The translations under genes and the position numbers were made by a program. The notes below the pieces were generated by a model, which saw only the letters and a program-made list of their open reading frames with translations, ran no database searches and was not told the DNA's origin. A stretch of DNA of 49,771 bases from Gemmataceae bacterium. GTDB taxonomy: Bacteria; Planctomycetota; Planctomycetia; Gemmatales; Gemmataceae. The stretch spans positions 1-49,771 of the forward strand of contig JAKEET010000172.1 in assembly GCA_022616435.1 (NCBI GenBank), given 5' to 3'. This document shows positions 18,332-26,023 of the stretch, in pieces. The number at the start of each line of letters is the position of its first letter. Within the stretch, counting starts at the first letter, position 1.

Positions 18332-18988
18332 TCACGCGGAGGCCGCGTGCTGGGAAATCAGCGCTTGCGCCCAACTTGCGTCCTCTGGTGAAAGCGGCGG
18401 CTCAGGGATGGTTTCGGACTGATAGCGAATCGGCCGACCGCCGACGGTCAACTCATACGCGGAGCGGAACGCCGCCGCCAGGTCCAGCGGCAAATCGCTC
18501 AACCCTTCCCGCAACGGCAACAGGAATATCGGCAAAGGCTCTTGCAACCGCAGCGGATAGCCCTCTTCCTTGCGGCCGGGTCGAGTTTGCCGTGCCAGGA
18601 AGATGAAGTACGGCGTGCGCGACAGCTCGGGAAAGCGTTCGCGCAACGGATTCCGCCCGGCGCGCAGCAGGTCGATTTCGAGGAAATGCGCCGACGAGCC
18701 GATCAAGTTGGTGCGTTTGTTGTGATACTTCGCCACGTAGCTGCCGTACTTGTTGGCCGGGCTGAGCAGCTCGACCACCGCCAACACGCGGGGATACGAA
18801 GGGTCTTCGCGAATCACGAGGTAATGCTGGGTCAATCTCCACAGTTCGGGCTGGATGTATTCTAACCGGTAAAGCGGACACCGCGACCTGCCGAGCGTCA
18901 ACAATCGCGATTCGCGAGCCAGACCCTTGTTTTCCGCGACGAAGGCGTGCAGAATGAAAACGTTCGAAGGCCCTGGCTGGGGTCTCAT
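18332..18988 (-). pseudogene. DUF4058 protein remnant lacking the N-terminal half
   Basis: 218 codons from the only usable ATG (18988). From about residue 47 it matches the second half of DUF4058: YLVIREDPSYPRVLAVVELLSPANK, then the characteristic FLEIDLLRAGRNPL, YFIFLARQTRP, YPLRLQEPLPIFLLPLREG, LDLAAAFRSAYE. Typical DUF4058 proteins start with a PFPGMDPYLE-type motif and are roughly 250-300 residues; that opening and the following region are missing, and the first 45 residues here show no family similarity. The FHA gene starts 24 bases beyond on the other strand, so the missing part was probably lost by recombination. Only three bases past the preceding gene's stop codon end separate it in the convergent direction. 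Probably not functional. Confidence 0.6.
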
Positions 18989-19012
18989 CTCGCCAGACGT
19001 GGAGGTACAATC

Positions 19013-19498
19013 ATGCACGTCGCCTTGACCGTCGTCAACGGCATTCACAAGGGGCAGCAGATTCCGATCACCAGGCCGACGTTTCTCATCGGCCGCGGCA
19101 AGCACTGTCACCTGCGGCCGACCCGCGAGGACGTGGGCCGCGAGCACTGCGCGATCGTGGTGCAGGGCGAGCGCGTGCTGCTGCGCGACTACGGCAGCAC
19201 CAACGGCACGATCCTGAACCGGCGCACGCTGGTGGAGGGCGAGGTGCCGGTGTCGGACGGCGACGTGTTCGATGTGGGCCCGCTGCAATTCAAGCTGGCG
19301 ATCAGGCCCGAGCCGATCCGGGCCGCCGCGCCGGCCGGCGACGACGACGATAGCTGCTTCAACGTCAACGACATCTTCACCGGCCAGCCGAGCGAGCACG
19401 AGCCGGGCCTGGATTCGACCATCCAGATCAGCAAGCCCGACCTGGTGAAGCCGGCGCGCAGGCCGCCTCTTTCGGACGAAAACGAAAAGCTGTATTGA
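19013..19498 (+). CDS. FHA domain protein
   Basis: 161 residues; GGAGG lies seven bases before the ATG at 19013. One forkhead-associated domain fills residues 5-100: FLIGRGKHCHLR (24-35, phosphopeptide-binding GR), REHC (43-46) and YGSTNGT (60-66), then VSDGDVFDVGPLQFKLAI. FHA domains bind phosphothreonine, so this is a likely reader of the serine/threonine kinases in the window. The rest is a short acidic tail (AGDDDDSCFNVNDIF) ending with PARRPPLSDENEKLY, with no membrane span. In planctomycetes short FHA proteins of this design are common and usually unassigned to a pathway. Confidence 0.93.
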   Translation: MHVALTVVNGIHKGQQIPITRPTFLIGRGKHCHLRPTREDVGREHCAIVVQGERVLLRDYGSTNGTILNRRTLVEGEVPVSDGDVFDVGPLQFKLAIRPEPIRAAAPAGDDDDSCFNVNDIFTGQPSEHEPGLDSTIQISKPDLVKPARRPPLSDENEKLY

Positions 19499-19531
19499 AC
19501 GATGCGGTGATCGTGCCGGCATCGTGACCGT

Positions 19532-20650
19532 TCACACGCCGTACAGCGTCAATTCCAGGGTGCGGACCGAATCGCGCAGGGCCGACAGACACGCCTCGGC
19601 ACCATCCCCACCGGCGAACGCGGTGCAGATCGGCTGTCCGGCCTCGATGCACGTGCCGGGGGCGGGAATATCGGCAAACGGAGTCGCCGGATCGGCCAGC
19701 GGCGTCCGCAGGGCGACATCCCATGGCCCTCGTTCGGGAAACGTGAGCGCGGTTTGGGCAAACAGGATGCCCTTCGCCACGCAGCGAGCCATACCAACCG
19801 GCGAACTCACATCGGACGCTGCTCCGGTGAACGCCGTCGCATGCGCGGCCAGGAAGGCATGGCCGGTGGCCCGCTCCAGGACCTCGATCGACGCCGTGTA
19901 ACGTGGATTGATCTCGATGGGCCATGGAACGCCGTCGCGCCAGACGCAATCGACGCCGAACAAGCCGCGCAGCCCGAAGGCGCCGGCCAGCACACCACCG
20001 ATCCTGGTCAAGACCGCACGAACTTCGTTCGGCAACGCGACCGGCCCGAGACTGCCGCAGTAATGAAACGGCGCCGCGCCCAGCCATGTTTCTCCCACGA
20101 GCTGCGTGGCGACCCCAAGCAACGGCGTCGCGCGGCCCGGTTGGGCGGCAAAGATCGCCGCGCAACTCTGGCCCTCGATCCATTCCTGCAGGTAGAATCG
20201 GCGTCGATCGATGCTCTCCCCCGGCTTCCAGAAGCGAATCCCGTGGCCGCCCGCACTGCGAATGGGCTTCACCAGCCAGCGGCGTCGCGGATCGGGATCG
20301 CCGCTCGCCAAACCCGGGCACGGCAAGCCCTGCCGCGTCAGACATTCGTGGACGAGCCGCGGCGACCGCACGCGGCGCAGCACCTGGGGCGAATTGCCCC
20401 ACAGCGCCCGGTCGATCGTCGCGATGATGTCCGGGTAGTTCTCCAGCGCGCCGGTATACAGCCACGGCCCGGCAGGCGCGGCTTCGACGGCTGACCTCAA
20501 TCCGCGCGGATAATCGCCTGGAGGGACTCGGTGCACCGGACACGCCTGCCGCAAGTCGGCGTCGGCGAACAGATCCGCGCACCACGGCGTGAACCCGGCC
20601 CGCAGAGCCGAAGCGGCCGCGGCCCGGGTGCTGGCGCCCACGACGATCAA
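19532..20650 (-). CDS. ATP-grasp domain enzyme (COG2232-like)
   Basis: 372 residues if TTG 20650 is the start. The N-terminus is a Rossmann-like strand (IVVGASTRAAAASALRAGFTPWCADLFADADLR), and the ATP-grasp core follows: WLVKPIRSAGGHGIRFW (lysine-containing nucleotide loop), FYLQEWIEGQSCAAIF, LRGLFGVDCVWRDGVPWPIEINPRYTASIEVLERATG (metal-binding E-x-N-P-R). This layout matches the ATP-grasp proteins that planctomycetes and methylotrophs encode with tetrahydromethanopterin genes, so a role in that coenzyme pathway is a possibility. No such neighbour is visible. The start is uncertain: a strong GGAGGG (20674-20679) is placed correctly for the in-frame ATA at 20663-20665, which would add AKPNL in front, and is too far from the TTG. 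Confidence 0.8.
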   Translation of the reverse strand: MIVVGASTRAAAASALRAGFTPWCADLFADADLRQACPVHRVPPGDYPRGLRSAVEAAPAGPWLYTGALENYPDIIATIDRALWGNSPQVLRRVRSPRLVHECLTRQGLPCPGLASGDPDPRRRWLVKPIRSAGGHGIRFWKPGESIDRRRFYLQEWIEGQSCAAIFAAQPGRATPLLGVATQLVGETWLGAAPFHYCGSLGPVALPNEVRAVLTRIGGVLAGAFGLRGLFGVDCVWRDGVPWPIEINPRYTASIEVLERATGHAFLAAHATAFTGAASDVSSPVGMARCVAKGILFAQTALTFPERGPWDVALRTPLADPATPFADIPAPGTCIEAGQPICTAFAGGDGAEACLSALRDSVRTLELTLYGV

Positions 20651-20733
20651 GTTCGGCTTGGCTATGGCGTGAGTCCCTCCGGAATGATAATGTGATCACA
20701 GTCATGCCGAATTCAAGTGCAAGCGGAGACGCC

Positions 20734-20991
20734 ATGGTCATCATCACTTTCCCGGACAAGGAAACGGAGAAGAAGGCCATTGGCTGGTTGCTGGGCCGAT
20801 TCTCCGGCAAATTCCTCAAGTCAGGGGATCACATCGTTCCAGAAACAGCTGTCGAGGCACTTGCCGAGCAGAACTTCGTCTTCAGCGTGAAGGGCAAAGC
20901 CACTTATGAGCAGCAGATGGCGGCGCTTCGAAGTGTTTCTGCCCCTTCAGTTCAACGACGGTCGCGACATCCCCGAAGAGCTGCTAGGTGA
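20734..20991 (+). CDS. Hypothetical small protein, out-of-frame C-terminus
   Basis: 85 residues; GGAG lies five bases before the ATG. The first 60 residues look like a genuine compact protein (VIITFPDKETEKKAIGWLLGRFSGKFLKSGDHIVPETAVEALAEQNFVFSVKGKATYEQQM). The last 25 (AALRSVSAPSVQRRSRHPRRAAR) are arginine-rich and are simply the shifted reading of the overlapping gene at 20906-21031, so the natural end may have been altered by a frameshift, or the two genes overlap by design. Not recognised. Confidence 0.5.
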   Translation: MVIITFPDKETEKKAIGWLLGRFSGKFLKSGDHIVPETAVEALAEQNFVFSVKGKATYEQQMAALRSVSAPSVQRRSRHPRRAAR

Positions 20992-21031
20992 AGCCATTCA
21001 TCGAGCTGTGGATGGTCACTTACAGGATTGA
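20906..21031 (+). CDS. Short overlapping gene with FNDGRDIP motif
   Basis: 41 codons in the +1 frame relative to 20734-20991, overlapping it by 86 bases. The product begins MSSRWRRFEVFLPLQFNDG and continues RDIPEELLGEAIHRAVDG. The F-x-V-x-L-P-L-x-(F/Y)-N-D-G-x-x-(I/V)-x-P/E pattern is one I associate with small planctomycete proteins of unknown function, which are longer than this. It stops 6 bases before the haem-dehydrogenase start. It could be a truncated member or the true end of the preceding gene after a frameshift near 20906. Confidence 0.45.
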   Translation: MSSRWRRFEVFLPLQFNDGRDIPEELLGEAIHRAVDGHLQD

Positions 21032-21037
21032 CATCCT

Positions 21038-24031
21038 ATGAGACTCGCGACCTTGCTGTTTGGATTCGTGCTGACCCACCTCATGGCACACGCCAACGAC
21101 GATTCGCCATTTGTTGCCCCCCCCTCCAAGCCGCTCTCCCCTCGCGACGAGCAAATGACCTTCCGGCTCCCCAAAGGCTTCACCATCGACCTCGTCGCCG
21201 CCGAGCCCGACGTGCTCGACCCGGTGCATCTCACCTTCGACGAGAACGGCCGGCTGTTCGTCGCCGAGATGAGCGGCTATCCCAACGGCGGCGTCGGCAC
21301 GGGCAAGATCTCCTCGGGCCGCATCCGCCTGCTCGAAGACAAGGACGGCGACGGCGTGTTCGAAGCGAGCCGCGTCTGGGCCGACGGCCTGCGGTTTCCG
21401 ATGGGGATGCTGCCGTACAAGGGGGGCCTGCTGGTCGCCAACGCCCCGGACTTGCTGTACCTGGAAGACCCGGGCGATGCCGGCCGGGCGACCAAGCGAA
21501 CCGTCCTCTACACCGGCTTCGACATCTCCAACATCCAGCAGATGCTCAACGCGCTCACCTGGGGCCAGGACAACTGGGTCCACGCCGTCTGCGGCTACCG
21601 CGGCGAAGCCATCACCTGCCCGCAGAAACCCGGCATGAAGCCGCTGGCCCTGCGCGGCCGCGGCATCCGCTTCAGGCCCGACGTCCCCGGCCAGATCGAG
21701 CCGACCTCCAGCGGCGGCCAGTACGGCCTGGCGCAAAACGAGTGGGGCGACTGGTTCGTCAACACCAACAGCCAGCACCTGCGCCACGTCGTCCTCCCCG
21801 ACCATTACCTGGCCCGCAATCCCAACCTGCCGGTCGGCGCCGTCACCCTCGACATCGCCGACCACGGCGCCGCCTGCAAGGTGCACCGCATCAGCCCGTT
21901 CGAGGCCTGGCGCGTCGAGCGCACCCGCCGCCGCAAGGAGGGGACCGACTCCAAGCGCTTCGCCAGCACCGAGCTCGTCCCCGGCGGCTTCAGCACCTCG
22001 ACGTGCAGTCCGCTTGTCTACCTCGCCGACCTGTTTCCCAAGGAATGCCACGGCACGATCTTCTGCTGCGACCCGGCCAACAACCTGATCCACCGCGACC
22101 GGCTCGTGCCCAGGGGCGCCACCTACGTCGGCCAGCGCGCCGACGCCGATTGCGAGTTCCTCGCGTCGACCGACAACTGGTTTCGACCCGTCCACCTGAC
22201 GATCGGCCCGGACGGCGCCCTGTACATCGCCGACTTCTACCGCGAGGTGATCGAAACACCCCTGTCGCTGCCGGAGGACATGAAGAAGGTGCTGACCTTG
22301 AAGACGCAGGATCGCGGCCGCATCTGGCGTGTCCGGCCGGAAGGGAAGTACGAGGCGGTTCGGCCCAAGCTGGGCGACGCGGATTCGCTGGAGCTGGTCA
22401 GCAAGCTGGCGGAGCGCAACGTCTGGTGGCGGCTCACGGCGCAGCGGCTGCTCGTCGAACGACGGGAAAGAAACAAGAGGCTATTCGACGACCTGGCCGC
22501 CACCATCGCCTTGAACAAGTATCCGCCCGCGCGCAGCCACGCGTTGTGGACGCTGCACGAGCTTGGCGCCGTGCCCACGGCGACGCTGCTCGCCTGCCTC
22601 AAGGATCCGGAGCCGGCCGTGCGCTGCCACGCCTTGCGCGTGGCGGAGGCTTACCTGGAAAAGAACAACGAGATCGCGACCCAGGTGCTGGCGATGGCGA
22701 GCGATGAGTCCCCGAAGGTGCGTCACCAGCTGGCGTTCACGCTCGGCGCCATTCCCAACCAGTCGCGCCTGGACGCGCTGCGGTCGATCGCAGGCAAGGA
22801 CATGGGCGACCCGTGGACGCAGATCGCCGTCCTGAATTCGACCGGCGGCGACGCGGCGCTGCTTCTCATGTATTTCACTTCGCCCTTGACCGCGAACCCG
22901 ACGCCCGAACAGGTTCCGTTCCTGACGAAGCTGGCCCGGCTCACGGGGGCCGCCGCCGCCACGGAAAAGCTGGCCGGCGTGCTGCCGCTCCTCGTGACCA
23001 AGCATCGCGGTCGCGTCGCCCCCTGGCAAATCGCCTGTCTGGAAGGCGTCGGCCAGGGCCTGTTCCAGAGCGGTCGCTCGCTGGAGTCGATCTGGCAAGA
23101 CCCCGCGCTGGCGGCGACGCGGCAGCGGGCCAAGGTCGTGTTCGATGAAGCGGTCGCCATGGCCAAGGATGACAAGCGGCCGATGCCGGAGCGACTCGCC
23201 GCCGTGCAGCTCATCGGCTATGGCCCGTTCGAGCTGCTGGCCGACAACGCCGCCGACCTGCTCGCGCCGCAGCAGCCGCCGGAGCTGCAGCTCGCCGCGG
23301 TGCGCTCCCTGGCGGTGCCCGCCAACGCCAAGGTCGGTCCGCTGCTGCTGGCGTCGTGGGCCAGCTACAGCCCTGCCGTGCGCCGCGAAGCGACGGAGGC
23401 GCTGCTGGCCCGGCCGGAGCGCGTGACGGCGCTGCTCGACGCCATCCAGAACAAGAAGGTCCTGCCCTTGCAGATCGAGCCGGCGCGGCTGAATCAGCTT
23501 CGCAAGCACCCGAGCGCCGCCCTGCGCGCTCGTGCCGGCAAGCTGCTCGCCGGCCAGGTCGCCCCGGCCCGGCAGAAAGTGCTCGACGACTACCGCGCCG
23601 TCCTCGACCTGACCGGCAACCCGGCCCAGGGCAAGATGCTCTTCAAGAAGGTCTGCGCCGCCTGCCATCGACTGGACAACGTCGGCGTCGAAGTCGGGGC
23701 CGACCTGCAGGCCGCGCTGGTGAACAAGACGGCAAGCCAGCTCTTGATCGACATCCTCGATCCGAGCCGCGAGGTCGATCCGCGTTTCCTGGAATACTCG
23801 ATCGCGACGGCGTCGGGGCGGCAGGTGAACGGCGTCATCGTCGCCGACACCGCCGGCGGCGTGACCCTGCGCCGTGCCGAGAAGCAGGAGGAGACCATCC
23901 TGCGCAGCCAGATCGACGACATCCGCAGCACCGCCAAATCGCTGATGCCCGACGGCCTGGAGCAGCAACTGAGCCGGCAGGACACGGCGGACGTGATCGC
24001 GTACCTGCTGGCGGCGGCCGGCCGCAAATGA
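21038..24031 (+). CDS. PVC-type haem-binding dehydrogenase with HEAT repeats
   Basis: 997 residues with a signal peptide at 1-19. The first 420 residues form the membrane-bound-dehydrogenase type beta-propeller of TIGR02604 (FTIDLVAAEPDVLDPVHLTFDENGRLFVAEMSGYP, DKDGDGVFEAS, WGQDNWVHAVCG, GPDGALYIADFYREVIETP). HEAT-like helical repeats fill about 450-850 (ALWTLHELGAVPTATLLACLKDPEPAVRCHALRVAE). The end is the TIGR02603 haem domain with CAACH at 873-877 (GNPAQGKMLFKKVCAACHRLDNVGVEVGADL) and the trailing DILDPSREVDPRFLEY and SLMPDGLEQQLSRQDTADVIAYLL. The family is periplasmic and assumed to oxidise sugars or alcohols; the substrate is unknown. It follows the mini-gene by six bases. Confidence 0.95.
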   Translation: MRLATLLFGFVLTHLMAHANDDSPFVAPPSKPLSPRDEQMTFRLPKGFTIDLVAAEPDVLDPVHLTFDENGRLFVAEMSGYPNGGVGTGKISSGRIRLLEDKDGDGVFEASRVWADGLRFPMGMLPYKGGLLVANAPDLLYLEDPGDAGRATKRTVLYTGFDISNIQQMLNALTWGQDNWVHAVCGYRGEAITCPQKPGMKPLALRGRGIRFRPDVPGQIEPTSSGGQYGLAQNEWGDWFVNTNSQHLRHVVLPDHYLARNPNLPVGAVTLDIADHGAACKVHRISPFEAWRVERTRRRKEGTDSKRFASTELVPGGFSTSTCSPLVYLADLFPKECHGTIFCCDPANNLIHRDRLVPRGATYVGQRADADCEFLASTDNWFRPVHLTIGPDGALYIADFYREVIETPLSLPEDMKKVLTLKTQDRGRIWRVRPEGKYEAVRPKLGDADSLELVSKLAERNVWWRLTAQRLLVERRERNKRLFDDLAATIALNKYPPARSHALWTLHELGAVPTATLLACLKDPEPAVRCHALRVAEAYLEKNNEIATQVLAMASDESPKVRHQLAFTLGAIPNQSRLDALRSIAGKDMGDPWTQIAVLNSTGGDAALLLMYFTSPLTANPTPEQVPFLTKLARLTGAAAATEKLAGVLPLLVTKHRGRVAPWQIACLEGVGQGLFQSGRSLESIWQDPALAATRQRAKVVFDEAVAMAKDDKRPMPERLAAVQLIGYGPFELLADNAADLLAPQQPPELQLAAVRSLAVPANAKVGPLLLASWASYSPAVRREATEALLARPERVTALLDAIQNKKVLPLQIEPARLNQLRKHPSAALRARAGKLLAGQVAPARQKVLDDYRAVLDLTGNPAQGKMLFKKVCAACHRLDNVGVEVGADLQAALVNKTASQLLIDILDPSREVDPRFLEYSIATASGRQVNGVIVADTAGGVTLRRAEKQEETILRSQIDDIRSTAKSLMPDGLEQQLSRQDTADVIAYLLAAAGRK

Positions 24032-24049
24032 GCTTCGCGAAAGCGCGGC

Positions 24050-24066
24050 CTTTCGCGGAGCGAAAG
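24050..24066. terminator. CTTTCGCGGAGCGAAAG palindrome after the haem dehydrogenase
   Basis: CTTTCG(24050-24055)/CGAAAG(24061-24066) arms around a 5-base loop, 18 bases past the stop, flanked by a GCGAAAGCGCGG and GGCGACATTGGC. The word resembles other planctomycete intergenic repeats. No T-tract follows, so termination is uncertain. Confidence 0.35.
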
Positions 24067-24123
24067 GCGACATTGGCTTGACAATCAGCGTGCTTCCGAG
24101 GTGCAATAGCATCGAGGCGAGCG

Positions 24124-24747
24124 ATGATCACCTACGAACAAAAGCTGGACCGCGACCGTGCCTGGGCGCTCCGGGAGGGGAGCATGCACTTCGAGAAAGC
24201 AAGCGCGGTCCACAAGACGCTGGAGCGCATCACCAGGCGCCTCGATGAGCTGCGGATCCCGTACGCCGTGGTCGGCAGCATGGCGATGTTCCAGCACGGC
24301 TACCGGCGCTTCACCGAGGATGTCGATCTGCTGGTGACCAGGCCGGCGCTGCAAGAGATTCACCAGCGGCTCGAGGGACGCGGATACCTACCTCCCTTCG
24401 CGGGCAGCAAGCAACTGCGCGACACCGACACCGGCGTGAAGCTTGAGTTCCTGGTCACCGGCGAGTACCCGGGCGACGGCCTTCCCAAGCCGGTGGCGTT
24501 TCCCGATCCCGGCGACAGCTCCATCGTCATCGACGACATGCGCGTGCTGACGTTGCCGAAGCTGATCGAATTGAAGCTGGCTTCCGGGATGACCGGCGCG
24601 GGCCGTCTCAAGGACCTGGGCGATGTCGAATCGCTGATCCAAGTATTGAACCTGCCGGGCGACTTCGGCGAGCAGCTGGACCCATTCGTGCGCGGCAAAT
24701 TCCGCGAGATTTGGGAAGGGGTCCAGCGCTCCCCGAAGGAACCGTGA
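24124..24747 (+). CDS. Nucleotidyltransferase-like protein
   Basis: 207 residues. GAGG precedes the ATG at 24124 by seven bases; a second, equally plausible start with GGGAGGGG is at 24184. The core is the minimal nucleotidyltransferase signature GS (51-52) ... DVD (66-68) in PYAVVGSMAMFQHGYRRFTEDVDLLV, with a later helix-strand run KLEFLVTGEYPGDG and the LPKLIELKLASGMTGAGRLKDLGDVESLI motif typical of AbiEii-like/DUF6036-type proteins. Members of this group act as toxins or as nucleotide-transfer modules; no antitoxin gene is adjacent. Cytoplasmic. It ends 25 bases before the next gene. Confidence 0.75.
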   Translation: MITYEQKLDRDRAWALREGSMHFEKASAVHKTLERITRRLDELRIPYAVVGSMAMFQHGYRRFTEDVDLLVTRPALQEIHQRLEGRGYLPPFAGSKQLRDTDTGVKLEFLVTGEYPGDGLPKPVAFPDPGDSSIVIDDMRVLTLPKLIELKLASGMTGAGRLKDLGDVESLIQVLNLPGDFGEQLDPFVRGKFREIWEGVQRSPKEP

Positions 24748-24772
24748 ACATTTCGTGCCATACTCCGCCGCC

Positions 24773-25831
24773 ATGGATCTCTGGGACTGGTTCGACCGCT
24801 GTCGCCGCCGCTGCCTGGACAACCAGGACGCGGACCGGCTGCGCCTCGTGGACGCCTATAGCCGGGCCTACGCCTGCCGCGAGACCGAACCGGCCCGGAC
24901 TGTGGCCCTGTTCACCGAGGCCCGCGATCTCGCGGTTGAGCTTCGCGAGCCGGAGTGGCGGCTGGTCCACGAGAAGTTCCGGCTCGACGCCCTCATGCAT
25001 TTCCAGCGCGACTTTCGCGCGGTGCTCGAGCCCGCCCGGCAGTTGACCCTCGACATTGACACATTGGCCTCCGCCGAGTTCCCCGATCCGGCCCTGTTCC
25101 ACGACACCTTGCTGGCGGCCTACCTGGGCATCGACGCCGAGGAATACGCCGAGCCGATCGGCAAGCTGCTGGCGGCGCTGGAGACAGCCGTCCCCGAGCA
25201 ACCGGCGGCCGCGCGGTACCTGGTGCTGGCGCGGCGGCGGCAGTTCGCGCTGGAGCAAGAGCGTTTCGCGGACGCCGCGGCCGCTGTCGAGGTGGAGCTC
25301 GACCTCGCCGGCCACGATGCGGATGCGGAGCGGGCGATGCACTTCTCGATGTTCGCGCACGCCGCCCGCTGCCTGCTGGCGCAGCGCCGGGACGCCGGCG
25401 ACGAGCTGGCCCAGGCGGCCGGACGCACCCTGGAGCTGGCGGAGCGCTCTGGCCACCTGTGCGAGCAGGCCGAAGCGCTGGCGTGGCTGGCGCTGGCGGC
25501 GCGCCGCGCCGGCCGGGAACCGGACGCGCAAGGCTGTCTTGAGCGCGCCGAGGCGCTGCGGCGCCGCCTGGCCATGCCGCCGACGCCCGGCTTGTTCACG
25601 GCCCTGGCCGCGTTTCACGAGCAGGGCGGAAACCTGGCCGCGGCCTGGACCGTCCGCGACGAGGAGCTGGCGCACGTCGGCCGCCATAACCGCCGGCTGG
25701 CCGAGCGCCGGCTGCAGATCGAGCGGATGCGGCTGCTGGCCTGGCTGGGCCGGCCGCTGGGAAACCTGGCCCCGAAAGATCGGGCCTCGCAAAACCCGCC
25801 TCCGGGAAATCCGCCGCAATTCCCATCCTGA
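24773..25831 (+). CDS. Helical-repeat (TPR-like) protein
   Basis: 352 residues, almost entirely alpha-helical: repeated pairs such as ARTVALFTEARDLAVELREPEWRLVHEK, LAQAAGRTLELAERSGHLCEQAEALAWLALAARRAG, and DAQGCLERAEALRRRLAMPP, spaced about 35-40 residues as in TPR arrays. The C-terminus is a proline-rich tail (KDRASQNPPPGNPPQFPS). No signal peptide. Such scaffolds bind other proteins. The start ATG 24773 is chosen because the earlier in-frame ATG (24755) adds only MPYSAA; neither has a good ribosome-binding site. Function unknown. Confidence 0.7.
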   Translation: MDLWDWFDRCRRRCLDNQDADRLRLVDAYSRAYACRETEPARTVALFTEARDLAVELREPEWRLVHEKFRLDALMHFQRDFRAVLEPARQLTLDIDTLASAEFPDPALFHDTLLAAYLGIDAEEYAEPIGKLLAALETAVPEQPAAARYLVLARRRQFALEQERFADAAAAVEVELDLAGHDADAERAMHFSMFAHAARCLLAQRRDAGDELAQAAGRTLELAERSGHLCEQAEALAWLALAARRAGREPDAQGCLERAEALRRRLAMPPTPGLFTALAAFHEQGGNLAAAWTVRDEELAHVGRHNRRLAERRLQIERMRLLAWLGRPLGNLAPKDRASQNPPPGNPPQFPS

Positions 25832-25962
25832 CCGTTGCGGCGCGGCGGCGGCCTTCTTACAATCGACAGGGAACTATCTCCAGCGCGCGTTCGGTTGCGA
25901 CGCACCACGGCAACCCTTTCCCCCGGTCGTATCACCCAGGGAAGCGATCTCGTTTCGCGAAC

Positions 25963-25977
25963 GGCGACATTGTCGCC
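25963..25977. repeat. GGCGACATTGTCGCC palindrome
   Basis: Seven-base perfect arms around a single base, preceded by TTTCGCGAAC. The left half (GGCGACATTG) recurs after the haem dehydrogenase at 24067-24076, where the right half differs, suggesting one dispersed repeat family. It lies in the leader of the ELWR-repeat gene. Confidence 0.5.
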
Positions 25978-26023
25978 TCGCGCTCCGCAGGCTGCCGGCG
26001 GGGCCAGCGCGCAGGAGATGCCC

